Positions 1 through 5,396 of a stretch of DNA of 8,285 bases are shown in pieces; positions within the stretch are counted from its first letter, which is position 1, and every line of letters begins with the position of its first letter. Made by a program: the position numbers and the translations under genes. The notes beneath the pieces were generated by a model, which was given only the letters and a program-made list of their open reading frames with translations, did no database searches and was not told the origin of the DNA. Source of the stretch: an uncultured Bacilli bacterium (GTDB lineage Bacteria > Bacillota_I > Bacilli_A > RFN20 > CAG-826); contig CAJOOD010000084.1 of the NCBI GenBank assembly GCA_905236085.1, positions 1 to 8,285 of the forward strand. The letters run 5' to 3'.

Positions 1-261
1 GTCTGCTGGTGCTGGTTCTTCGCCTACTGGAGCTGGTTCTGGAACTGGTTCTTCGACTGGAGCAGGTTCTTCGACAACTGGTTCTTCGACTGGAGCAGGT
101 TCTTCGACAGGTGCTGGTTCTTCAACAACTGGTTCTTCTTCGACGACTGGCTCTGGTTCAGCAACGACTTCTTCGACGACTGGTTCTTCGACGACTGGTT
201 CTTCTTTTGGTTCTTCAGCTGGAGCAGGTTCTTCCTTTTTAGGTTCTTCTTTTGGCTCTGG
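1..261 (-). repeat. Pro/Glu/Val coding repeat (EEPAPV / EEPVV units)
   Basis: This is the DNA under residues 273-359 of the membrane protein. On the plus strand it reads as imperfect repeats of GGTTCTTCGAC(A/T)GGAGCA-like units of 12-18 bp, which encode EEPVV, EEPAPV and EPEPV. The repeat continues to the window edge, so the copy number is unknown. Such tracts can change length by slippage or recombination and are poorly assembled from short reads. The low complexity also creates long spurious frames on the other five readings. Confidence 0.85.
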
Positions 262-1077
262 TGCTGGAGTAACAGGTTGAATACCGCCATTGAAGTATTG
301 GACAACTAGTGGTGCAGCAAATGTAGCGCCAGTAATGGTATTGTTGGAGCCAACATTTTGTGGACCATTGTTTCTAGAAAGTTCGTCACGGACGATTTCT
401 CTAATAGCATCACGTAAGGATCTAGCAAGAGCATCTGCTTCGCTTTCAACTTTTTCTTCTTCTGGTTCTTTTTCTTCTTGAGGTTCTTCAGGTTCAGCAT
501 TTTCGGCATAAACTGGGAGTGGCTCTGGTTCTGGAGATTCGGTAAATTGACCTTCTTCAGTTGGTTCAGGAATAACAGCAGATAAATCTTCTGGTTCTTC
601 TTCGATTGGAGCTTTAGCTCTCTTACAAATTCTGATGAAGCCGAATAACCATAGTAATAAGTAGGCTAAGAATGCTAAGCCCGCTAAGACTATTGTAGAA
701 ATGGCGATAATCACTTGGGTGAGATCAGCAGATTTAATTGCTGGAGCATAAACTGGACCCCATGCATAACCACATGTAACAATTGGGAATGCACCAAGGA
801 TTAATAATGGAATGAATCCAAGATATCTTGCTTTTCTTTTGGCACAGGCAAATACAATCCATAAGACCAATAAAACAGCTGCTAAACATGTAGCACTAAA
901 GGCGACTGTGACTGATTTACCAGCAAAACTCACAAAGCCGGTTGAATAAGCATTTAAAAATACTTGTAAGTGAGCAGCAAAATCGCCACCAACTAAACCA
1001 GCGACTACAACCATCGCGGCCCATCCAACTATTGCGATTCCACAGATTAAAGCAAACGTTCCGATAGCTTTTTTCAT
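1..1077 (-). CDS. Four-helix membrane protein with Pro/Glu/Val-rich repeat tail (C-terminus cut off)
   Basis: An open frame runs 359 codons from ATG at 1077 to the left edge without a stop, so the C-terminus is missing. Four hydrophobic segments are visible at about residues 4-30, 55-78, 86-110 and 121-150. An acidic linker follows (about 156-213), then a short amphipathic helix (about 214-235, ADALARSLRDAIREIVRDEL), an Asn/Gly-rich stretch (236-268), and a tail built from EEPVV and EEPAPV units (273-359). The start has a strong AGGAGGA site 6 nt upstream. I do not recognise the family. The layout suggests a membrane-anchored protein holding an extended, highly charged arm, either in the envelope or on the cytoplasmic side; whatever follows the arm would define its role. 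The topology is not determined by the sequence. The gene probably has its own promoter between it and the lipid kinase upstream. The existence of the gene is near certain; its function is unknown. Confidence 0.88.
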   Translation of the reverse strand, partial: MKKAIGTFALICGIAIVGWAAMVVVAGLVGGDFAAHLQVFLNAYSTGFVSFAGKSVTVAFSATCLAAVLLVLWIVFACAKRKARYLGFIPLLILGAFPIVTCGYAWGPVYAPAIKSADLTQVIIAISTIVLAGLAFLAYLLLWLFGFIRICKRAKAPIEEEPEDLSAVIPEPTEEGQFTESPEPEPLPVYAENAEPEEPQEEKEPEEEKVESEADALARSLRDAIREIVRDELSRNNGPQNVGSNNTITGATFAAPLVVQYFNGGIQPVTPAPEPKEEPKKEEPAPAEEPKEEPVVEEPVVEEVVAEPEPVVEEEPVVEEPAPVEEPAPVEEPVVEEPAPVEEPVPEPAPVGEEPAPAD

Positions 1078-1083
1078 ATAAAA

Positions 1084-1090
1084 TCCTCCT
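1084..1090 (-). promoter_or_regulatory. Ribosome binding site AGGAGGA
   Basis: The minus strand reads AGGAGGA, then TTTTAT, then ATG at 1077. This near-perfect Shine-Dalgarno sequence with ideal spacing fixes the start of the Pro/Glu-tail membrane protein. Confidence 0.85.
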
Positions 1091-1107
1091 ACTATCTCTT
1101 ATATCTT

Positions 1108-1134
1108 AATATAACGAAAAATAAATTTCTACAA
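1108..1134 (-). promoter_or_regulatory. Possible promoter for the Pro/Glu-tail membrane protein
   Basis: On the minus strand, TTGTAG (1134-1129) and TATATT (1113-1108) are separated by 15 nt, which is shorter than ideal. Other -10 choices (TAAGAT, TATAAG) lie a few bases downstream. No terminator is seen between the lipid kinase stop and this site, so read-through from the kinase operon is also possible. Confidence 0.35.
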
Positions 1135-1170
1135 TAATCTTGCAAAACCTTATTATTTTTTAAAAATTGG

Positions 1171-2025
1171 TTATTTCTTGCAAAAAACCGATAAATGAGA
1201 TGGTAAAACGCTAATTTTGGCATTTCCTTTAGGCCCTTTTTCGCCGTCGACATCCCAATAATCGTCGCAATTAACGGTTATTTCTATCTCTGAACCTTGC
1301 AAATGTTTAATTTTCTTTCTAAAGAATAAAAAGTGCAAAAGTGAATTAAAAATACCTGGTCTAGCTAGAAAGAGATCCATCTTTCCATCGTATATATCAC
1401 TCTTTGGATTAATATTAAATCCACCAACATGAGAACTATTCATAATCAAAACAAATGGAGTCTTATAATGATAAGTTTCTTTACCATCAATAATAGCATC
1501 ACCTTCAACTTTTCTTAATTTAAAAATGGAGGGTACTGCTTTGAAATAATAGGCTAATGCTCCCATTTTTTTCTTTTCTTTCTTAGTTGTAATAATAGGA
1601 ATGTCTGCATATGCGCCAATTGCAACAGTGAAGACAAAATACATATCGTTTAATTTGCCTATATCAAATTTTCTGATACGCTGGTTTTTTATTATCTTGA
1701 GCGCTTTTTTCACATTCGCGGATATACCAAAATTCTTCGCTGCATCATTTATAGTTCCAGTAGGTATTACGCCTAAAACTGGTCTATCTTTTTCATCCGC
1801 GATGGCATTTACTACCATATTGAAAGAACCATCACCACCAGAGAAAATTAAAGCATCATAATTTCCGCAAGCATCTTTACATATTTTTTTAAAATGCTCT
1901 TCGGACTCACTTCCAATAGCGTCTACTTGCTTGTAGATTGTCTTTAGTTCTTTAATTATGTAATCTTTTTTGGCTACAACTTTGCCTTTGCCAGAAGTTG
2001 CATTATAAACATAAAGTGCTTTCAT
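1171..2025 (-). CDS. Diacylglycerol/lipid kinase of the DagK/YegS family
   Basis: This 284-residue protein matches the usual length of soluble bacterial lipid kinases, which phosphorylate diacylglycerol or a related lipid with ATP and return it to phospholipid synthesis. The nucleotide-binding glycine motif is GGDGSFNMVVN (63-73), where most relatives have GGDGT. The second motif is PTGTINDAAKNFG (88-100), matching the family PxGTxNDxA pattern. DGKMDL (213-218) precedes the C-terminal catalytic DGE (Asp260-Glu262 within WDVDGEKG). No membrane helix is evident, so it should act peripherally at the membrane. Its ATG shares one base with the TAA of the upstream HAD gene (TAATG), and GAGGAG lies 12 nt before it inside that gene, so translation is probably coupled. 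Family assignment is firm; exact substrate (diacylglycerol, undecaprenol or another lipid) cannot be read from the sequence, so I leave the symbol blank. Confidence 0.9.
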   Translation of the reverse strand: MKALYVYNATSGKGKVVAKKDYIIKELKTIYKQVDAIGSESEEHFKKICKDACGNYDALIFSGGDGSFNMVVNAIADEKDRPVLGVIPTGTINDAAKNFGISANVKKALKIIKNQRIRKFDIGKLNDMYFVFTVAIGAYADIPIITTKKEKKKMGALAYYFKAVPSIFKLRKVEGDAIIDGKETYHYKTPFVLIMNSSHVGGFNINPKSDIYDGKMDLFLARPGIFNSLLHFLFFRKKIKHLQGSEIEITVNCDDYWDVDGEKGPKGNAKISVLPSHLSVFCKK

Positions 2026-2738
2026 TATTTACACATTCTCCTCAACAAATTTGCTACATCTTGATAATCATAATTTTCATATTTCACCGCTAATTCGGGA
2101 TATTTTTCAATATTATTACCTATTAATATACACCTAATACCAGCTTTAGAAGCACAATAGAAATCCTCTCTTTCATTATTGCCAATTACTAAAACTTCTT
2201 CTGGAGATAAATGATACATTTCCATTATTTTAATAAAATATAAAGGATTAGGTTTACAATAATAAGAATTATCGTAAGTGGTAATATAATCAAAGTCTTC
2301 CTCTTTTAGCCCAATAAATTTCATCCTGTTCCTAATAGCGGTGATAGGAAAAAATGGATTTGTTGTTAGCATTACATATTGAACTAAACTTCTCGCGGTA
2401 TCAATTATTTCTCTTGCATATTTATTTTCTTTAGCCACATCATTTAACTGATAAAATTCATTTTCATAGAAATCATTCATTATTGAATTAATCATTTCGA
2501 TGCTTATATCAGGATATTTTTCATTAAAGGCTTGGTAGAATACGACATCATTTCTTAATTGCCCATCATTTTTAAACATAGCAAAAAGGCCTCGTTGCAT
2601 CCCAGCGATAAATTTATCAGGATTAACATCTAATGATTTAATCTTCTTGTATAGCAATTCAATGAATCTATCTGCGAATTCTTTTTCACTAATTGGCAGT
2701 AACGTTCCATCTAAATCAAAAAACAAAGCTTTAATCAT
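2025..2738 (-). CDS. HAD-superfamily phosphatase, first gene of the lipid kinase operon
   Basis: This 237-residue protein has a Rossmann core and a helical cap (about 15-105) typical of HAD subfamily I. Motif I is FFDLDGT, with the nucleophile Asp8 and the acid/base Asp10. Motif II is MLTTNP (Thr125), motif III is Lys162 in CKPNP, and motif IV is IGNNEREDF (186-193) with Asp192. Relatives in Firmicutes often carry GND-x-x-ED at motif IV, so Asn187 is normal for the group, whereas Asn188 replaces the usual Asp. The substrate is unknown. It is the first gene of a two-gene unit with the lipid kinase (1-base overlap), so a phosphatase step in lipid or polar head-group metabolism is possible but only inferred. 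No Shine-Dalgarno sequence precedes the ATG, and the best promoter puts transcription start at or next to the ATG. Upstream in-frame extension is blocked by TGA after a few codons with no better start. Confidence 0.88.
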   Translation of the reverse strand: MIKALFFDLDGTLLPISEKEFADRFIELLYKKIKSLDVNPDKFIAGMQRGLFAMFKNDGQLRNDVVFYQAFNEKYPDISIEMINSIMNDFYENEFYQLNDVAKENKYAREIIDTARSLVQYVMLTTNPFFPITAIRNRMKFIGLKEEDFDYITTYDNSYYCKPNPLYFIKIMEMYHLSPEEVLVIGNNEREDFYCASKAGIRCILIGNNIEKYPELAVKYENYDYQDVANLLRRMCK

Positions 2739-2745
2739 AATTAAA

Positions 2746-2774
2746 AATGTAGCAAAAAATCATTTCATAAACAA
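2746..2774 (-). promoter_or_regulatory. Promoter of the HAD-lipid kinase operon, predicted leaderless
   Basis: The minus strand reads TTGTTT (2774-2769), 17 nt, then TACATT (2751-2746) preceded by TGC, an extended -10. Only 7 nt separate the -10 from the ATG at 2738, so transcription should begin at or within a base of the start codon and leave no room for a Shine-Dalgarno site. Confidence 0.6.
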
Positions 2775-2784
2775 TATATTGTTT
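2769..2784 (-). promoter_or_regulatory. 16-bp perfect palindrome over the -35 box, possible operator
   Basis: AAACAATATATTGTTT is a perfect dyad with 8-bp arms and no spacer. Its left half contains the TTGTTT -35 element of the HAD-kinase promoter. A dimeric repressor bound here would block RNA polymerase. It could also be chance symmetry in AT-rich DNA. Confidence 0.4.
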
Positions 2785-2981
2785 TTATTATTAATATTTT
2801 ATTTTACATGTCATACCATCAGCGAAAAGTTCGTAAATCAGGACTATTTATTTTATTTTCCATCAAAATTGTTATTTATATAGACTGTATCAACTAATTT
2901 ATTGGGTAAGTTAAAATACTAATAATTAACAATATTAAAGAATAAAGCAGGAGCACCCAAAATATACATACCAACAGTTGA

Positions 2982-2998
2982 GTTAATTCTTTATCTAG
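2982..2998 (+). repeat. Inverted-repeat arm at the 3' end of the YdeI-like gene
   Basis: GTTAATTCTTTATCTAG on the plus strand matches the minus-strand sequence at 3390-3372 (GTTAATATTCTTTATCTGG) apart from a 2-base gap and one substitution, including an exact 11-mer. The TAA stop of the YdeI-like gene (2993-2991) lies inside this arm. Confidence 0.45.
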
Positions 2999-3338
2999 AA
3001 AAATATGGGCAAACTTTCTTTCCTTGCTCTTTCATTAAGCCTTGTTTATCTAATTCTATGCAGCGATTAATATTTGTTTCCGTCCAATGCGATTTTACTT
3101 TTCTAGGTGAAAATCTTTGAATTAAAATACCATCAATATTTCTTAAAGTAGAATCTATCCAGCCAAAGCATAATGCAGCATTAACAGCATCATAATAACT
3201 CAATATATCAATACATTTATTCGCTTTTTGCCTTGATATTTTGACAAATAATTCTTTTTCTTTATCAGCGTTATTTAAAAACCAATTATATATTTCATCA
3301 AAATTTTTAAATTCTAAATATACGATATCGCTTTTCAT
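2991..3338 (-). CDS. YdeI/OmdA-like protein, apparently C-terminally shortened
   Basis: This 115-residue protein carries the hallmarks of the YdeI/OmpD-associated family: an N-terminal FxNxxE/WFLNN region (12-23), SYYDAVNAALCFGWIDS (47-63) and QRFSPRKVKSHWTETN (74-89), followed by the usual LxxxGLMxxxGK turn (96-107). Family members usually run to about 190 residues with a helical C-terminal half; here translation stops right after KKVCPYFSR. None of the three downstream frames shows a recognisable remainder, so the end looks lost rather than frameshifted, although a naturally short version cannot be excluded. The family's biochemical role is poorly understood. No Shine-Dalgarno site is present, and a TATAAT box lies 12 nt before the ATG. 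The gene stands alone between two intergenic stretches. The 252-bp gap downstream holds only one repeat arm and the next operon's promoter. Confidence 0.75.
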   Translation of the reverse strand: MKSDIVYLEFKNFDEIYNWFLNNADKEKELFVKISRQKANKCIDILSYYDAVNAALCFGWIDSTLRNIDGILIQRFSPRKVKSHWTETNINRCIELDKQGLMKEQGKKVCPYFSR

Positions 3339-3350
3339 AATTTCACTATC

Positions 3351-3356
3351 ATTATA
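3351..3356 (-). promoter_or_regulatory. -10 box of the YdeI-like gene
   Basis: A consensus TATAAT on the minus strand lies 12 nt before the ATG at 3338, giving a predicted leader of about 5-6 nt with no Shine-Dalgarno site. No good -35 is visible; TTATCT about 18 nt upstream is the best candidate and lies in the inverted-repeat arm. Confidence 0.45.
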
Positions 3357-3371
3357 ATAAAATTAGTTCAA

Positions 3372-3390
3372 CCAGATAAAGAATATTAAC
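3372..3390 (-). repeat. Inverted-repeat arm upstream of the YdeI-like gene
   Basis: This is the partner of the arm at 2982-2998, in opposite orientation. The two arms lie about 370 bp apart and bracket the whole YdeI-like gene. This arm lies between the gene's -10 box and the terminator of the gltX-tRNA unit. Confidence 0.45.
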
Positions 3391-3394
3391 CGCA

Positions 3395-3420
3395 AATAAA
3401 AAACCAACAATAAATGTTGG
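3395..3420 (-). terminator. Rho-independent terminator of the gltX-tRNA-Glu unit
   Basis: The minus strand reads CCAACA, a TTTAT loop, TGTTGG and then TTTTTTATT: a perfect 6-bp stem followed directly by a U-tract. It begins 13 nt after the CCA end of tRNA-Glu. Confidence 0.85.
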
Positions 3421-3433
3421 CATATAGGTATAA

Positions 3434-3508
3434 TGGTGACCCCACCGAGGGTCGAACTCGGGATTAGACCTTGAGAGGGTCTCGTCTTGACCGCTTGACC
3501 ATGGGGCC
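3434..3508 (-). tRNA. tRNA-Glu, anticodon CUC
   Basis: This is a complete 75-nt cloverleaf with encoded CCA. The acceptor is GGCCCCA/TGGGGTC with one G-U pair and A as discriminator. The D stem is GTC/GAC with the loop GG present, the anticodon stem is AGACC/GGTCT with loop CTCTCAA (CUC, reading GAG), and the variable loop has 4 nt. The T stem is CCGAG/CTCGG with a normal loop TTCGACC. The sequence closely resembles Bacillus tRNA-Glu, but that gene normally has UUC. The gene starts 30 nt after the gltX stop with no room for its own promoter in the gap and is followed by a terminator, so it is probably cut from the gltX transcript. Confidence 0.95.
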
Positions 3509-3538
3509 ATCATTGGATGACCACTCACCCAAAAGATT

Positions 3539-5197
3539 TTACAATAAAGAAATTATTTTATCAATGCGGCGATTAACTTCTTTATTGCCTAATATTTTCA
3601 TAACACTATATAAGTCAGGGGCATTCTTTCTAGTAGTTAGCGCTATTCTTAACACTTCTGCAACATCACCAACATGACCTAAATAGGCTTCTTTATTGGC
3701 TTTATAAATCTTATTAGATTCGGCAAATCCTTCTTCTACACCGATTGCTTTAAGATCCGCAAACCAATCATTTTTTTCTTTAGAAGTATCTAAATCTCTC
3801 ATTCTATTTAATAATTTCTTAATAACATCATGGGAGATATTAGGATTAAAGATAGAAGTATCGATGGAATTATCGTAAATATCGTTATAGAAGAATCCAA
3901 TAATATCTAGCATACCGCCAAACTTATAATAATCCTTTCTTGGATTTTCACTTTCTCTTTCAATATTGATTATCTCTTTAAAATATTCTGGATTTTTTAA
4001 TAAATATTCTTTGAATCTTTCATCGCGTTTGCTAGCGAATTCTAATGCTAAATCATACATCTCTTGTTTATTCTTCCTAGATAATATTTCTTTAGCAAAG
4101 AATTGTAATTTAACAATATCAAATAAAGCGCCATCTAATGAGAATTTATCGAATGAGAGTTTGAAATCTTCCATGTGAGAGAAATTATTTTGGAAAATCC
4201 ATTCTTCAAAATTAGAATTAGCGATAGTCATCAAATACATGATAATAGCTTCAGATGGATAGCCATCATCTAAGAAATAAGAAACTGCTGCTTCAACATC
4301 CTTTCTTTTAGAAAGTTTTCTTCTATTCCCATTTTCATCAACTTTCATGATGACTGGAATATGGGCGTATTGAGGAGCTTTAAAACCTAAGGCTTCAAAT
4401 AATTGCACATGAATTGGTAAAGATGAAATCCATTCTTCTCCTCTTATTACTGTAGTGGTTCTCATAAAATGATCGTCGCAAGCATGAGCAAAATGATAAG
4501 TTGGTAAACCATCAGATTTATATATGACTATATCTTGATCATTTTCCGCGATAGCAAAAGTTCCACGAATCATATCATGAACTTTAATCTTATTATTATG
4601 ATTACCTTCACTTCTAAAACGAATAACATAAGGCGTTCCAGATTTAATTTTTTCCATTCTTTCATCGTTTTCTAAATCACGATATATAGCGTAAGGACCA
4701 TAATATCCTGGAAGAATCTTATTAGCTTCTTGGTTTGCTCTTAATTCGTCTAATTCCGCTTGAGTAGCAAAACATGGGTAGGCTTTGCCTTGTTCTAATA
4801 AATATTTTATGCAAACCTTGTAAATGTCCGCTCTTTTGGATTGAACATATGGTCCATAATTCCCTTCTTCATGGTCACCAAGATAGCCTTCATCAGGAAC
4901 GATAGAAAATTGTTTCATCTCCTCTAACAATTTTAATCCAGATCCCTCAATCTCTCTTTTGGTATCGGTATCTTCTAAACGAATATAGAAAACACCTTGA
5001 GATTGATTCGCTAATTTTTTACAAATCATAGATGTAAATAAAGAACCAGTATGTAAGAAACCGGTTGGAGATGGGGCGAATCTTGTAACTTCTGCTCCAT
5101 CTGGTAAATTTCTAGGAGGGAAGCGCTTTTCTAAGTCATCTATAGTTTCATGAATTTCAGGGAAAATAAGATCTGCTAATTGTTTGTTTGTAACCAT
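3539..5197 (-). CDS. gltX: Glutamyl-tRNA synthetase (GluRS)
   Basis: This class I aminoacyl-tRNA synthetase charges tRNA-Glu with glutamate in the cytoplasm. The 552-residue form has the HIGH-type motif PSPTGFLHTG (42-51), the IRLEDTD strand (72-78), the GLPTYHFA substrate pocket (230-237), HIPVIM and the KMSKS-type loop KLSKR (294-298). A helical anticodon-binding region fills about 330-552. It is longer than the roughly 480-residue Bacillus enzyme and fits the long GluRS group of Clostridia/Erysipelotrichia-type bacteria. I chose ATG at 5197 because AAGAGG lies 8 nt upstream; the frame is open to an ATG at 5257, but that 20-residue extension is Lys-rich, has no ribosome site and falls near the promoter. 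If the genome lacks its own GlnRS, this enzyme may also charge tRNA-Gln for the GatCAB pathway, which cannot be told from here. tRNA-Glu(CUC) follows in the same transcript. Confidence 0.95.
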   Translation of the reverse strand: MVTNKQLADLIFPEIHETIDDLEKRFPPRNLPDGAEVTRFAPSPTGFLHTGSLFTSMICKKLANQSQGVFYIRLEDTDTKREIEGSGLKLLEEMKQFSIVPDEGYLGDHEEGNYGPYVQSKRADIYKVCIKYLLEQGKAYPCFATQAELDELRANQEANKILPGYYGPYAIYRDLENDERMEKIKSGTPYVIRFRSEGNHNNKIKVHDMIRGTFAIAENDQDIVIYKSDGLPTYHFAHACDDHFMRTTTVIRGEEWISSLPIHVQLFEALGFKAPQYAHIPVIMKVDENGNRRKLSKRKDVEAAVSYFLDDGYPSEAIIMYLMTIANSNFEEWIFQNNFSHMEDFKLSFDKFSLDGALFDIVKLQFFAKEILSRKNKQEMYDLALEFASKRDERFKEYLLKNPEYFKEIINIERESENPRKDYYKFGGMLDIIGFFYNDIYDNSIDTSIFNPNISHDVIKKLLNRMRDLDTSKEKNDWFADLKAIGVEEGFAESNKIYKANKEAYLGHVGDVAEVLRIALTTRKNAPDLYSVMKILGNKEVNRRIDKIISLL

Positions 5198-5205
5198 TTT
5201 TGTAA

Positions 5206-5211
5206 CCTCTT
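5206..5211 (-). promoter_or_regulatory. Ribosome binding site deciding the gltX start
   Basis: AAGAGG on the minus strand lies 8 nt before the ATG at 5197. It supports this start over the in-frame ATG at 5257. Confidence 0.75.
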
Positions 5212-5222
5212 TAATTTTCTTC

Positions 5223-5250
5223 TTGCAAGTTTTATCTCTTTTGATATAAT
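5223..5250 (+). promoter_or_regulatory. Promoter of tRNA-Gly
   Basis: TTGCAA (5223-5228), 16 nt and TATAAT (5245-5250) with a TGA extension form a near-consensus promoter. Transcription would start about 17 nt before the tRNA 5' end. Confidence 0.8.
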
Positions 5251-5271
5251 AAATCACGCTGAGTTATGCAA
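5244..5271 (-). promoter_or_regulatory. Probable gltX promoter, overlapping the tRNA-Gly promoter
   Basis: On the minus strand TTGCAT (5271-5266), 16 nt, TTATAT (5249-5244) would give a gltX leader of roughly 40 nt. TATTAT or TATATC shifted by one or two bases would serve equally. The -10 box lies on the same bases as the tRNA-Gly -10 box on the other strand. Confidence 0.5.
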
Positions 5272-5273
5272 AT

Positions 5274-5347
5274 GCAGGTGTAGTTCAGTGGTAGAACACT
5301 ACCTTGCCAAGGTAGTTATGCGAGTCCGATTCTCGTCACCTGCTCCA
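5274..5347 (+). tRNA. tRNA-Gly, anticodon GCC, with C at position 55
   Basis: This is a 74-nt cloverleaf with encoded CCA and U as discriminator. The acceptor is GCAGGTG/CACCTGC, the D stem GTTC/GAAC with GG in the loop, and the anticodon stem CTACC/GGTAG with loop TTGCCAA (GCC, reading GGC and GGU). The T stem is GCGAG/CTCGT with one G-U pair. The T loop is TCCGATT: the nearly universal U55 of T-psi-C is replaced by C. All stems pair well, so the gene looks functional. It is a single-gene unit with its own promoter and terminator, divergent from gltX. Confidence 0.95.
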
Positions 5348-5359
5348 TTATACCAAACT

Positions 5360-5389
5360 CCTAGATATTATCTAGGTTTTTTATTTTTT
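5360..5389 (+). terminator. Rho-independent terminator of tRNA-Gly
   Basis: CCTAGAT, loop ATT, ATCTAGG and then TTTTTTATTTTTT: a 7-bp stem with a long U-tract on the plus strand, 12 nt after the tRNA CCA. On the minus strand the hairpin is followed by AGTTTGG, so it should not stop transcription coming from the membrane protein gene. Confidence 0.88.
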
Positions 5390-5396
5390 ATCCAGG

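Noticed and set aside
9..509. Open frames on both strands in the left 500 bp giving Leu/Val/Arg-rich or Asn/Gln/Ser/Lys-rich peptides
   Set aside because: They are other-frame readings of the Pro/Glu/Val repeat, whose true frame runs open from ATG 1077 to the edge with a strong ribosome site and recognisable membrane helices.
1601..1861. 86-codon plus-strand frame inside the lipid kinase gene, and 68- and 70-codon frames inside or beside gltX
   Set aside because: They lie antisense to conserved motifs of recognised proteins and have no signals of their own.
2647..2883. 78-codon plus-strand frame across the HAD start and the intergenic region
   Set aside because: Half of it is antisense to the well-supported HAD gene, it has no ribosome site or family resemblance, and the rest is AT-rich intergenic DNA.
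2890..2998. Frame-shifted continuation of the YdeI-like gene (an open minus-strand frame of about 45 codons with a hydrophobic run)
   Set aside because: It lacks a start and shows no resemblance to the YdeI C-terminal half. A hydrophobic run is expected by chance in T-rich DNA, so I do not call a programmed or accidental frameshift.
5198..5257. Longer gltX starting at ATG 5257
   Set aside because: The added 20 residues are Lys-rich and unlike GluRS N-termini, have no ribosome site and overlap the promoter; ATG 5197 has AAGAGG at 8 nt.
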